Below, one piece after another: positions 27,141 through 36,238 of a stretch of 64,000 nucleotides of DNA; within the stretch, counting starts at the first letter, position 1, and every line of letters begins with the position of its first letter. Source of the DNA: Agrobacterium tumefaciens (GTDB taxonomy: Bacteria > Pseudomonadota > Alphaproteobacteria > Rhizobiales > Rhizobiaceae); the NCBI GenBank assembly GCA_025559845.1, contig CP048470.1, positions 1,845,001 through 1,909,000 on the forward strand, written 5' to 3'. The notes beneath the pieces were generated by a model. The model worked only from the letters and a program-made list of their open reading frames with translations, made no database searches and was not told the DNA's origin. A program made the position numbers and the translations under genes.

Positions 27141-28154
27141 TCAGCCACTTGCGCCTTCGATCAAGGTCATTGGCCAGACCTTGTGCTGCGTGGACGGGTA
27201 AATCCCTTGATAGGCCGGCATAACGGACAAAAGATTTTCAGCAAGGCTAATTCCGAGATCATGCAGGGAAAGGCCGAATCCCGTCAGAGCGGGCGACAGG
27301 AACTGGGTATGCGGACTGTGACGTCCGACGATGGCGATATCCTTGCCTGGTCGCACTCCCGATTCTTCCAGACCTTTATATAGCCCCGTCACGAGGGTTT
27401 CATTGACCAGCGTGATGGCCGATGGCCGCTGAGCGCAGGCGGCAATTTCTTGCGCGACGGCATAGCCTCCAGCCTCGTTGGGTTTGGCTCGAAAGATGTG
27501 GTCATCACTCAGCCGCAAGCCATGACGTGCTAGGACAGCACGGCATCGCTCGACAAAAATGTATCCGAGGTTCAGGTCGCCGTGCGGCCAAACGATTCCT
27601 ATGTCCGTATGCCCCGCGCGGATAAGGCGCTCCATCGCAGTTTCCGCCATTCCCTCGAAATCGAGATCGATCCAGGGTTGCCCGACATCGGTGAGGCTTC
27701 GTCCAAGGGCAATGAAAGGGATCTTGTGACGATCAAGCAGCTCAAAACGGGCATCGTTGCGACGCGTTGCAGACAGGATGATCGCGTCGGCAAAGCCACG
27801 CGCGACAGTGCGTTGCAAATAGGCGTCCGGATCTTCTGACGACGAGCAGAGCAGCGCGACAAGATCAAGATTATGGCGGGCAAGGACCGTCTGGACACCA
27901 TCGAAGACGCTCATGAAGAACGTATCGCCCTGACCGGTGATCTCCGGCCCGGTCTGCATCATGAAACCAATCACTCCGGTCGAGCCTTTGCGAAGTGATC
28001 GGCCTGATTGATTTGCGACATATCCCAGCTTTTCCGCCGCTTCCAGCACACGCTGACGCGTCTGTGGATTGACATCCGCCTTGCCGTTCAAGGCGCGTGA
28101 AACCGTCCCTATCGATATGTCCAAATGTTCGGCCAGTTGGCGAATGCCCTTCAT
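27141..28154 (-). CDS. LacI family transcriptional regulator
   Basis: About 337 aa from the ATG at 28154, behind GGATGAGAG; in-frame ATGs up to 21 codons upstream make the start uncertain. The HTH is at the very N-terminus (IRQLAEHLDISIGTVSRAL, hinge helix GRSLRKG), followed by a sugar-binding-protein-like effector domain. It is divergent from the dehydrogenase/isomerase/sugar-ABC operon, with a perfect 16-bp palindrome between them, and most likely represses that operon. Confidence 0.88.
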   Translation of the reverse strand: MKGIRQLAEHLDISIGTVSRALNGKADVNPQTRQRVLEAAEKLGYVANQSGRSLRKGSTGVIGFMMQTGPEITGQGDTFFMSVFDGVQTVLARHNLDLVALLCSSSEDPDAYLQRTVARGFADAIILSATRRNDARFELLDRHKIPFIALGRSLTDVGQPWIDLDFEGMAETAMERLIRAGHTDIGIVWPHGDLNLGYIFVERCRAVLARHGLRLSDDHIFRAKPNEAGGYAVAQEIAACAQRPSAITLVNETLVTGLYKGLEESGVRPGKDIAIVGRHSPHTQFLSPALTGFGLSLHDLGISLAENLLSVMPAYQGIYPSTQHKVWPMTLIEGASG

Positions 28155-28222
28155 GCTCTCATCCATCGTCATCATCGTTTCTGGAAACAGTATTGACAAA
28201 ATGTCGGACATGTCCATAGTTA

Positions 28223-28238
28223 CCGTAAACGTTTACGG
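28223..28238. promoter_or_regulatory. LacI operator
   Basis: CCGTAAACGTTTACGG, a perfect 16-bp palindrome with the central CG and GTAAACG half-sites typical of LacI-family operators, in the gap between the LacI gene and its divergent target operon, 46 bp before the first target gene. Confidence 0.85.
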
Positions 28239-28283
28239 AGATCGCTGGAGGGCGAAGACCGGGCGTCACATGGGAGGATAATC

Positions 28284-29318
28284 TTGACATACAACGTCGT
28301 ATTGTGTGGCTGCGGAGCCATGGCAAAAGGCTGGCTTCGTGCGGTTCAATCCACTCCGGATCTGAAGGCCACACTCAAGGTGGTCGGTCTCGTTGACCTC
28401 AATCCGGATACCGCCAAGGCACTCGCCAGCGAGTTTGACTTGGGACAGGCCGTGATCGGAACGGACCTGCGTGCTGTGCTGGAGGAGACGAAGGCCGACA
28501 TCGTTTTTGATGTGGTCATACCCGTTGCGCGACACGCGGTCGTCAAGACAGCACTTGGCCATGGTTGCCATGTGCTGAGTGAAAAACCCATGTCCAACTC
28601 AATGGAGGAAGCTGCCGATCTGATCCGCGCTGCCCGTGAGGCTGGAAAGGTTCATTCCGTCGTCCAGAACCGCCGTTTCATTTCGGGCGTGCGCCGTATG
28701 CGCCGCTTCGTTGAAAGTGGTGCCATCGGGGATGTAACCGCTATTCACTGCGACTTCTTCATCGGCCCGCATTTCGGTGGCTTCCGTGAACAAATGGACA
28801 ATGTTCTGCTTCTCGACATGGCCATCCATACCTTCGACGCCGCCCGTTATGTGTCTGGAAAGACGCCGCTTTCAGTCTATTGCCTGGAAACCAATCCGCG
28901 TGGCTCATGGTATGCGCACGGCGCATCGGCCAATGCCGTGTTCCGGCTTTCGGATGATGTCGTTTTTACTTATCGCGGCTCCTGGTGCGCCGAAGGTGAA
29001 CGCACAAGTTGGGAGAGCGCGTGGCGCATTGTCGGTACCAAGGGAATGTTGACCTGGGACGGAGAAGACAGCTTCAAGGCTTCCGTCGCCGGTTCCGAGG
29101 GTGGCTTGTTGCGCGGGTTTACGTCGGTCGAGGTTCCGCCGCCGCTGCGTGAGGAAGAAACCCATGGCCACGCCAGTGTTATTTCGGATTTCCTGACGGC
29201 GATCCGCACTGGCCAAACGCCTGAGACAGCCGGGCAGGACAACATCAAGAGCCTCGCCATGGTGTTCGGCGCCATTGAAAGCGCCCGGTCGGGCCGGTCC
29301 GTCGATCTTGCAGCATAG
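28284..29318 (+). CDS. Gfo/Idh/MocA family oxidoreductase
   Basis: 344 aa with a TTG start at 28284, supported by GGGAGG six bases upstream and by the N-terminal strand TYNVVLCGCGAMAKGW being the Rossmann beta-alpha-beta. EKPM at about residue 98 holds the catalytic Lys, and the C-terminal half is the family's mixed beta-sheet domain. It probably oxidises or reduces a sugar or cyclitol taken up by the ABC importer of the same operon. First gene of the LacI-controlled operon; the next gene starts about 12 bases on. Confidence 0.9.
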   Translation: MTYNVVLCGCGAMAKGWLRAVQSTPDLKATLKVVGLVDLNPDTAKALASEFDLGQAVIGTDLRAVLEETKADIVFDVVIPVARHAVVKTALGHGCHVLSEKPMSNSMEEAADLIRAAREAGKVHSVVQNRRFISGVRRMRRFVESGAIGDVTAIHCDFFIGPHFGGFREQMDNVLLLDMAIHTFDAARYVSGKTPLSVYCLETNPRGSWYAHGASANAVFRLSDDVVFTYRGSWCAEGERTSWESAWRIVGTKGMLTWDGEDSFKASVAGSEGGLLRGFTSVEVPPPLREEETHGHASVISDFLTAIRTGQTPETAGQDNIKSLAMVFGAIESARSGRSVDLAA

Positions 29319-29330
29319 GAAGACAGAGTG

Positions 29331-30236
29331 ATGAGTGAAAAGAACAGCAATTCCATCCGCGTCGGTACCATGGTCAGTGCGACCAAGGGGCAGGCCGCAC
29401 AGCGCATATCGCAAATTGCCGACATGGGTTTCGAGAGTTTCGAGCCGTTTTTCTGGCAGACCACAAACGGTCAGGACATTGCCGAACTAGGCAAGCGTTG
29501 CGTTGAGGCGATCGGCGACAGGGATATCACGATCTCGACGATAGGCATGTTCGGCAATCCGCTTGAACAGACTGACATCGATCTGCAGACCCTGCAGGGC
29601 TGGAAGGATTGTATCGACAATGCCCATCACTTCGGCGCGACCTGCGTTGCAGGTTTCACCGGCCGCATTCGTAACAGACCACTGCCGGAAAGCTTACCGC
29701 GCTACCGTGAAATCTGGAGCGAACTTGCCAAGCGTGCGGCCGATAAGGGGATCAAGATCGCCTTTGAAAATTGCGCCATGGATGGCAATTGGGCGACCGG
29801 TGACTGGAACATTGCTCATAATCCGGATGCCTGGGAACTGATTTTCAACGAGACGCCCGACGACAACATCGGTCTCGAGTGGGAACCCTGCCATCAGATG
29901 GTTTACCTGATCGATCCGCTGCCGCAGATCCGCAAATGGGCGCACAAGATTTTCCACGTTCACGGCAAAGACGCGACAATTCGCTGGGACGTCATTCGCG
30001 AGCACGGTGTTTTCGGAAAACATCCGTTTGTTTTCATGCGTACGCCGGGCTTTGGCGACAGCAACTGGACCGACATTATTTCCGAACTGCGCCTCGCCGG
30101 CTGGTCCGGTTCCATCGATATCGAAGGCTGGCATGACCCGGTTTACCGCGATGCACTGGAAATGACCGGTCAGGTTCATGCGCTCAATCATCTGAAGCAG
30201 GCGCGCGGCGGCAACTTCGTTGTCGACCCGACCTGA
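29331..30236 (+). CDS. Sugar phosphate isomerase/epimerase-like TIM-barrel protein
   Basis: 301 aa from the ATG at 29331. It has the AP-endonuclease-2/xylose-isomerase-like TIM barrel: FENCAMDGNW (metal-ligand Glu), GLEWEPCHQ, KIFHVHGKDA (metal His) and SIDIEGWHDP near the C-terminus (Glu). Members are sugar or inosose isomerases, epimerases and dehydratases. Paired with a Gfo/Idh/MocA dehydrogenase it resembles inositol- or keto-sugar-type pathways, but the substrate is open. Confidence 0.85.
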   Translation: MSEKNSNSIRVGTMVSATKGQAAQRISQIADMGFESFEPFFWQTTNGQDIAELGKRCVEAIGDRDITISTIGMFGNPLEQTDIDLQTLQGWKDCIDNAHHFGATCVAGFTGRIRNRPLPESLPRYREIWSELAKRAADKGIKIAFENCAMDGNWATGDWNIAHNPDAWELIFNETPDDNIGLEWEPCHQMVYLIDPLPQIRKWAHKIFHVHGKDATIRWDVIREHGVFGKHPFVFMRTPGFGDSNWTDIISELRLAGWSGSIDIEGWHDPVYRDALEMTGQVHALNHLKQARGGNFVVDPT

Positions 30237-30261
30237 TATCTGCAGACCATAGCAGCAATAT

Positions 30262-30292
30262 GCCGATTGCCGGGGGGAGGCTGGCAATCGGC
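30262..30292 (+). promoter_or_regulatory. Hairpin in the leader of the sugar-binding-protein gene
   Basis: GCCGATTGCC (30262-30271) pairs perfectly with GGCAATCGGC (30283-30292) around an 11-base G-rich loop, 38 bp before the binding-protein start. It may be a 5' stabiliser or processing site separating the enzyme genes from the transporter message. Confidence 0.55.
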
Positions 30293-30329
30293 GAGGTGAC
30301 GTGAAGATGACCCTGAAGGAGGAGAAACA

Positions 30330-31562
30330 ATGGGTATCAGAAAGCATTCAATCGCCTTTGCACTGGCCATGACATGTGCCTCACTTGTCGGTTTCCAGGT
30401 GAAAGCGGAAGACGTGACGTTGACGTTGTGGTCGCTCGACCGAGACATCCAGCCGGCGCCGAACCTGATCAAGGAGTTCAACGCCCAGAACAACGGCATC
30501 AAGATCGAATATCGTCAGATCCAGTTCGATGATGTGGTCAGTGAGGCAATGCGTGCCTATTCGACCGGCAAGGCGCCGGATATCATCGCCATCGATAATC
30601 CCAACCATGCGATGTTCGCTTCGCGCGGCGCGTTCCTCGACTTGACTGACAAGATCAAGGGATCGTCTGTCATCAAGCCGGAGAACTATTTTCCTGGACC
30701 TTTGAAGTCAGCGACATGGGATGACAAATATTACGGCGTGCCGAAGGCAACCAATACGATTGCACTTTACTACAACAAGGACCTGTTCAAGGCTGCAGGG
30801 CTCGATCCTGAAAAAGCGCCGCAGACATGGGACGAGCTTGTCGACGCTGCACGGAAGCTGAATGATCCCTCGAAGAATGTCTACGGCATCACATTCTCTG
30901 CAAAGGCCAACGAGGAGGGAACGTTCCAGTTTCTGCCATGGGCGCAGATGGGTGGCGCGACTTACAAGGCAATCAACAGCGAAGGTGCTGTCCGCGCTTT
31001 GACGATCTGGAAGCAGATCCTCGATGAGAAGCTGACGTCACCCGATACACTGACGCGCAGTCAGTGGGATTCGACGGCAACCTTCAATGCCGGCAACGCC
31101 GCCATGGCCATTTCCGGTCCATGGGAAATCGACCGTATGCTGAGCGATGCGAAGTTCCAGTGGGGAACTGCCCTGCTTCCGGTTCCTCAGGAAGGCGCAC
31201 AACGCTCGTCTGCGATGGGTGATTACAACTGGGCGATCTTCTCGAAGACCAAGCATCCTGACGAAGCCTTCAAGGCACTGGAGTTCTTCGCATCGAAGGA
31301 TGCGACAATGTACAAGGACTTCGGCCAGCTTCCGGCACGTGCCGATCTCCCCGTGCCCCCGACAGGCAATGCCCTGAAAGATGCGGCCCTCGCGACCTTT
31401 ATCGAGCAGCTCAAATACGCCCAGCCGCGCGGTCCGTCTCCGGAGTGGCCGAAGATTTCCAAGGCCATTCAGGATGCCATTCAGGCAGCGCTGACCGGTC
31501 AGATGGAGCCCAAGGCTGCACTTGATCAGGCCGCCGAGAAGATCAAGTCGATCGAAGGCTGA
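30330..31562 (+). CDS. Sugar ABC transporter substrate-binding protein (family 1)
   Basis: 410 aa, preceded by AAGGAGGAG. Signal peptide to about residue 26 (FQVKA, mature EDVTLTLWS). Family-1 (MalE-like) features: [19 protein letters not shown], the [11 protein letters not shown] strand-loop, [24 protein letters not shown], and [11 protein letters not shown]. It binds a mono- or oligosaccharide in the periplasm for the two permeases downstream. Confidence 0.93.
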   Translation: MGIRKHSIAFALAMTCASLVGFQVKAEDVTLTLWSLDRDIQPAPNLIKEFNAQNNGIKIEYRQIQFDDVVSEAMRAYSTGKAPDIIAIDNPNHAMFASRGAFLDLTDKIKGSSVIKPENYFPGPLKSATWDDKYYGVPKATNTIALYYNKDLFKAAGLDPEKAPQTWDELVDAARKLNDPSKNVYGITFSAKANEEGTFQFLPWAQMGGATYKAINSEGAVRALTIWKQILDEKLTSPDTLTRSQWDSTATFNAGNAAMAISGPWEIDRMLSDAKFQWGTALLPVPQEGAQRSSAMGDYNWAIFSKTKHPDEAFKALEFFASKDATMYKDFGQLPARADLPVPPTGNALKDAALATFIEQLKYAQPRGPSPEWPKISKAIQDAIQAALTGQMEPKAALDQAAEKIKSIEG

Positions 31563-31626
31563 TCTGGTTGATGGCACGCGCTTATCTGCGCGAGCCAGCA
31601 ATATCGTTTCCTCCCGGCCGGAACTG

Positions 31627-31646
31627 CCCGGCACTAAGGTGCCGGG
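31627..31646 (+). terminator. Hairpin after the sugar-binding-protein gene
   Basis: CCCGGCAC (31627-31634), loop TAAG, GTGCCGGG (31639-31646), followed by TGGTTTCG. It lies in the 112-bp gap between binding-protein and permease genes. This is the third example in this window of a hairpin right after a binding-protein gene. Confidence 0.65.
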
Positions 31647-31674
31647 TGGTTTCGAACGATGAAAAGAGGTTTTG

Positions 31675-32577
31675 ATGAGACGACTACTCTCCAGTATCAG
31701 CGACGGCCGCGGCTTCGACATGATGCTTGTCGGGGTGCCCTTCGCCTTCCTGTTCGCGCTGGCTGGACTGCCCTTGATCTATAATATCCTGATGAGCTTT
31801 CAGGAGGTTGATATGTTCAGCCTCGGCAGCTTCATCCGGCCATTTGTCGGTTTTGACAACTATATTGCGCTCTTCCAGCAACCTGAAACGCTGCCAATCC
31901 TCACCAATACGCTGATCTTCGTGGTTGGGTCGATTGCGGGGCAGTTCATTATCGGTTTCGGTCTCGCACTGTTCTTCTGGACGAGCTTTCCCGGCTCCAG
32001 CTGGCTGCGTGGACTGTTTCTCGTATCCTGGGTGATGCCTGGCCTCGTTGTCGGGGCTATCTGGAACTGGATATTGTCCGGTGACTTTGGCGTCCTGAAT
32101 TTCTTCCTGCGTGAAAGCGGCTTGATCGACGGCAATATCTTCTGGCGTTCTGATCCCAACTTCTCGCTTTGGGCTGTCGTTATCGCCAACATCTGGCTTG
32201 GAACATCCTTCAATATGATCTTGCTGTCAGTCGGTCTTTCCGCCATTCCCGGCGACCTCTATGAGGCAGCCGAAATGGATGGCGCCAATGCATGGCAGAG
32301 ATTCTGGACAATAACATTGCCCATGATGCGTTCGACCATTGGCGCGATCGTCTCGCTCGGCTTGATCTTCACCCTTCAGCAATTCGATCTGTTCGCCGCA
32401 ATCACGGACGGTGGACCGAACAATTCTTCCAACGTTGCGCAATATTGGGCCTGGGATCTGTCTTTCCGCCAGTATGACTTCGGCAGGGGGGCGACGATTT
32501 CGGTCATCATGACAGTGTTCGTGATGTTTGCTGCTGCGGTCTATGTGCGCTCGACACGACATGAGGTGCGCGGATGA
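31675..32577 (+). CDS. Sugar ABC transporter permease (MalF-like)
   Basis: 300 aa from the ATG at 31675. Six membrane segments; the EAA loop YEAAEMDGANAWQRFWTITLP at about residues 196-216 contacts the ATPase. Overlaps the next gene by four bases. Confidence 0.93.
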   Translation: MRRLLSSISDGRGFDMMLVGVPFAFLFALAGLPLIYNILMSFQEVDMFSLGSFIRPFVGFDNYIALFQQPETLPILTNTLIFVVGSIAGQFIIGFGLALFFWTSFPGSSWLRGLFLVSWVMPGLVVGAIWNWILSGDFGVLNFFLRESGLIDGNIFWRSDPNFSLWAVVIANIWLGTSFNMILLSVGLSAIPGDLYEAAEMDGANAWQRFWTITLPMMRSTIGAIVSLGLIFTLQQFDLFAAITDGGPNNSSNVAQYWAWDLSFRQYDFGRGATISVIMTVFVMFAAAVYVRSTRHEVRG

Positions 32578-33401
32578 GTGAAACTTCCCGTAACCGTCTG
32601 ATGCTGGCGATCGCCCTTGTCATGGCGGCGATCTACCTGTTCCCCCTCTACTGGATGTACATCACGGCCATCAAGAGCGGCTCCGAGATGTTTGCCAATC
32701 CTCCCAGCTTCTGGCCGTCTTCGGCACAGTGGGGAACGTTCGGCTATGTCTGGGAAAGTCGCAACATGGGGCGTTACCTGTGGAATTCCACCGTTATCGC
32801 CTTTGGCTCGGTCGCGCTGATCACCCTTCTTGGGACTGGCTGTGCCTATGTGCTGGCGCGTTATCGGAACGTCTGGATCGATGCCGGCCTTTTTCTGATC
32901 CTTATGTTGCAGGTTCTGCCAGCCTCTCTGATGGTGACACCAATCTTCGTTGGTTTTACGCAGGTTGGCCTGCTCGATTATCCGCGTCTTGCCGTCATCC
33001 TGGCGATTGCCGCGAAAAGCATGCCGTTCTTTGTGGTCCTTGTCAGGGCGACATTCATGGCCGTACCGATGGAGCTGGAGGAAGCGGCGCTGGTTGACGG
33101 CAACTCTCGCATCGGCGCGTTTTTCAATATCGTTTTGCCGCTTGCCCGCAACGGCATTCTGGTCAGTGCGATCCTCATCTTCATGCAGGCCTTTGGTGAG
33201 TTCGTCTATTCCAAGTCGATGATCCAGGACGTCAGCCTGCAGCCTGCCAGTGTCGGTCTCAACTCCTTCATGGGACCGAACACCAGCGAATGGAACAACA
33301 TCATGGCCTACGCCACAATGTATGTGACGCCTATCCTTGCGATCTTCGTGCTCTTGCAGCGGCGCATCGTCTCCGGCCTTACATCGGGAGCTCTTAAATG
33401 A
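32574..33401 (+). CDS. Sugar ABC transporter permease (MalG-like)
   Basis: 275 aa, six membrane segments. The EAA loop ELEEAALVDGNSRIGAFFNIV (about 164-184) is typical of MalG-type permeases. The start overlaps the previous stop codon and its own stop overlaps the ATPase start, so the three are translationally coupled. Confidence 0.93.
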   Translation: MSETSRNRLMLAIALVMAAIYLFPLYWMYITAIKSGSEMFANPPSFWPSSAQWGTFGYVWESRNMGRYLWNSTVIAFGSVALITLLGTGCAYVLARYRNVWIDAGLFLILMLQVLPASLMVTPIFVGFTQVGLLDYPRLAVILAIAAKSMPFFVVLVRATFMAVPMELEEAALVDGNSRIGAFFNIVLPLARNGILVSAILIFMQAFGEFVYSKSMIQDVSLQPASVGLNSFMGPNTSEWNNIMAYATMYVTPILAIFVLLQRRIVSGLTSGALK

Positions 33402-34474
33402 CCCATCAAATTGAACTTAGCGGCGTCAACAAATATTACGGAGCCTATCACGCCCTCAGGGATATCGACCTTTCGATCAAGAAAGGCGCCTTCGTTGCGC
33501 TTGTCGGGCCATCGGGATGTGGAAAGTCAACGCTTTTGCGTTCTCTGGCCGGGCTTGAAACCATCTCAAGCGGCGATCTGGTCATCGCCGGCGAGCGTAT
33601 GAACGGTGTCCCTCCGCGAAAACGCGACCTTGCGATGGTTTTTCAGTCTTACGCGCTCTACCCGCATATGACGGTGGAGCAGAACCTGACCTACAGCCTG
33701 AAGATCAAGGGTGTCAAAAAGGCGGAAGCCAAGAAGGCGGCGGAGGAGGTGGCTGCAATCACCGGCCTCACAAACCTTCTTCATCGCTATCCACGAGAAC
33801 TTTCGGGCGGTCAGCGTCAGCGTGTAGCAATGAGCCGGGCGATCATTCGCCATCCCAAGGCTTTCCTTTTCGATGAGCCGCTTTCCAATCTGGATGCCGC
33901 CTTGCGTGTTCACATGCGAAAGGAAATCAGGGCTCTTCACGACAGACTCGGCGCGACATCCGTCTACGTTACGCATGATCAGGTTGAGGCGATGACGATG
34001 GCCGACCATGTGGTTGTCATGCGCAGTGGTATCATCGAACAGCAGGGCCGACCGCTTGATCTTTACGACCGGCCGGCCAATCGCTTCGTTGCGGGCTTTA
34101 TTGGTTCTCCAGCCATGAATTTTATTCAGGGTCGCTCTTCGTCGGACGGAAAATCCCTGACCCTCGATCTAGCCGGCCCCCAGGTCATAGAAGTTGGTCA
34201 GCCCCTGCCGCCGGATCGGGAATTGCTTGTCGGCATCCGGCCGGAGCATCTTGTCGTGGTTGCGGCGGATAAACCTGGAATTGATGTTCCCGTTGCCGCA
34301 ATCGAGTCCACGGGTGCGATGACATATGTGACGACGGCAACAACGCCAGAGATCGTCGTGGTCATGAATGGCAGATCATCACTCGGTTCCGACAAGACCG
34401 TTAGGCTCACCTTCGAGCAACAGAACATCCACCTCTTCGACGCAAAAACAGAACAGCGAATTGACGTCGGCTAA
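33398..34474 (+). CDS. Sugar ABC transporter ATPase (MalK/UgpC-like)
   Basis: 358 aa. Walker A GPSGCGKST (about 38), signature LSGGQRQRVAMSRA, Walker B FLFDEPLSNLDA, H-loop VTHDQVEAMT. The C-terminal ~120 residues form the TOBE/OB-type regulatory domain of MalK-like proteins (GIRPEHLVV). Last gene of the LacI-controlled operon. Confidence 0.95.
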   Translation: MTHQIELSGVNKYYGAYHALRDIDLSIKKGAFVALVGPSGCGKSTLLRSLAGLETISSGDLVIAGERMNGVPPRKRDLAMVFQSYALYPHMTVEQNLTYSLKIKGVKKAEAKKAAEEVAAITGLTNLLHRYPRELSGGQRQRVAMSRAIIRHPKAFLFDEPLSNLDAALRVHMRKEIRALHDRLGATSVYVTHDQVEAMTMADHVVVMRSGIIEQQGRPLDLYDRPANRFVAGFIGSPAMNFIQGRSSSDGKSLTLDLAGPQVIEVGQPLPPDRELLVGIRPEHLVVVAADKPGIDVPVAAIESTGAMTYVTTATTPEIVVVMNGRSSLGSDKTVRLTFEQQNIHLFDAKTEQRIDVG

Positions 34475-34504
34475 ACGCACTGTGCGATTTCTCGTGAAAT
34501 GCAA

Positions 34505-34539
34505 AATGGCCGACGCGGAGAATATACGTGTCGGCCATT
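34505..34539. terminator. Terminator between the convergent sugar and peptide ABC operons
   Basis: AATGGCCGAC (34505-34514) pairs with GTCGGCCATT (34530-34539), extendable inward by three pairs. It sits in the 145-bp gap between two convergent operon ends. A short A run precedes it, giving a U run only for the minus-strand transcript. Confidence 0.7.
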
Positions 34540-34619
34540 GGTTATGAGCGTTCAAAGTTGTTCGCGAGGGGGGTGCGGTCACGCCCCGGTCTCGTGGGGC
34601 GCAAACGTTCGTGCCTGCG

Positions 34620-35387
34620 CTAGGCTCTCTGATTTGCAGTGACGTAACCGCGGCTGCCATCCATGAGGACCCGGGTGTATGGATGTGTGACCGTCCCCTC
34701 AAGCAACTGACGTTTGGTTGCGACCTCAACAAAGCCGCCATCCTGCATGACTGCGACCCGGTCGCAAAGATGGGCAACGACGGCAAGGTCGTGGCTGACG
34801 AGGATATAGGTCAGGGCTTCACGTTCGCGCAGATCCTTGAGCAGATTGAGGATTTCTGCCTGAATGGAGACGTCGAGTGCCGAGGTCGGCTCATCGAGGA
34901 GCAGGATTCGAGGCTCTAGGATCAAGGCACGGGCGATGGCCACGCGCTGGCGCTGACCACCGGAAAGCTGATGCGGGTATCGGTAACGGAAATTCAGAGG
35001 AAGGCCTACATCACGAAGCGCCTTTTCAATTCGCTGCTGCCGCTGATCTTTGCCATGAATTTCGAGTGGTTCGAGCAACGTCCGACCGATGGTATGGCGG
35101 GGATGGATCGATCCGAAGGGATCCTGAAACACCATCTGCTGTTTGGCGAGCTGGTCACGCGAGCGCTGTTGGCCGATCGCTTCGCCGTCGATTTCAATGC
35201 GTCCGGTCCATTGTTTGTTGCGGCCGGCAAGAGCACCAAGAATGGTTGACTTGCCGCAGCCGCTTTCGCCGACAAGCCCAAAGGCCTCCCCCTTGGCGAC
35301 GGAAAACGACACGTCGTTGACTACGCGGACTTGTTGGTGGCCCTTGCCGTAGGATACGGCCAGATGTTCGATGTTGATCATGGACAT
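34620..35387 (-). CDS. Peptide-type ABC transporter ATPase (DppF-like)
   Basis: 255 aa from the ATG at 35387, which overlaps the upstream stop as TGATG and has GGAG upstream. Walker A GESGCGKST, signature LSGGQRQR, Walker B LLLDEPTSALD, H-loop VSHD. It is somewhat short for the subfamily and has no C-terminal cysteine extension. Last gene of the second peptide-type importer operon. Confidence 0.92.
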   Translation of the reverse strand: MSMINIEHLAVSYGKGHQQVRVVNDVSFSVAKGEAFGLVGESGCGKSTILGALAGRNKQWTGRIEIDGEAIGQQRSRDQLAKQQMVFQDPFGSIHPRHTIGRTLLEPLEIHGKDQRQQRIEKALRDVGLPLNFRYRYPHQLSGGQRQRVAIARALILEPRILLLDEPTSALDVSIQAEILNLLKDLREREALTYILVSHDLAVVAHLCDRVAVMQDGGFVEVATKRQLLEGTVTHPYTRVLMDGSRGYVTANQRA

Positions 35388-36238
35388 CAGTTGTTCTCCA
35401 GCCACGCCGGATCACGACGCAGCACTTCCAGTCGGTCGTGGGGATGATCAAGGCTCGGCAATGCATTGAGCAGTCCGCGTGTATAGGGGTGCTGAGCGTT
35501 ATGCAGATCTTTTGCCGCAATGGTTTCGACGATACGCCCAGCATACATGATGAGGACCCGATCACAGAAACTGCGAACGAGATTGAGATCATGAGAGATG
35601 AAGATCAGGCCGATATTTCGCTCGATGACCAGTTCGTCGAGGATCGACAGAACCTGCTGACGCACCGTGACGTCGAGCGCGGATGTGGGTTCGTCGGCAA
35701 TAATCAGTGACGGGGAGGCGATCAACATCATCGAGATCATGATGCGTTGGCCCATGCCGCCGGAAACCTCGTGCGGATAGAGATTATAGACCCGCTGCGG
35801 ATCTCGGATACGAACACGTTCCAGCATGGCCAGGGTGCGTTCGCGGGCTTCCTTGCGGGACTTGCGTTCGTGGAGGATGACGGTTTCGGCAATCTGGTCG
35901 CCAATGGTCATGACCGGATTGAGCGAATATTTCGGGTCCTGCAGGATCATAGAGATACGCTTGCCGCGAATGGCCAGCATCTCTTTTTCCGTCGTCTTCA
36001 GAAGATCGACATCCTCGAACATCATGTGATCTGCAAGCACTCGCGCCTTGGGAGGCTGAAGACCCATTATGGCGCGGCCGGTGGTGCTCTTGCCCGAGCC
36101 GGACTCGCCGATAATGCCGACTTTTTCCCGCCCGACGTCGAATGAGACGTTGCGGACGGCGGTCACCGAGCCGGACAGGGTTGGGAATTCCACCGACATA
36201 TTCTTCACGGACAGGATAAGATCAGAAGCGTTAGCCAT
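35387..36238 (-). CDS. Peptide-type ABC transporter ATPase (DppD-like)
   Basis: 283 aa from the ATG at 36238, which overlaps the end of the upstream permease gene by eight bases. Residues before it in the open frame are not ATPase-like. Walker A GESGSGKST, signature VSGGMGQR, Walker B LIIADEPTSALD, H-loop ISHD. Works with the other ATPase of the operon. Confidence 0.92.
   Translation of the reverse strand: MANASDLILSVKNMSVEFPTLSGSVTAVRNVSFDVGREKVGIIGESGSGKSTTGRAIMGLQPPKARVLADHMMFEDVDLLKTTEKEMLAIRGKRISMILQDPKYSLNPVMTIGDQIAETVILHERKSRKEARERTLAMLERVRIRDPQRVYNLYPHEVSGGMGQRIMISMMLIASPSLIIADEPTSALDVTVRQQVLSILDELVIERNIGLIFISHDLNLVRSFCDRVLIMYAGRIVETIAAKDLHNAQHPYTRGLLNALPSLDHPHDRLEVLRRDPAWLENN

Noticed and set aside
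28206..28215. GGACATGTCC palindrome beside the LacI operator
   Set aside because: Only 10 bp, lies close to the adjacent perfect LacI site and has no second copy; probably chance.
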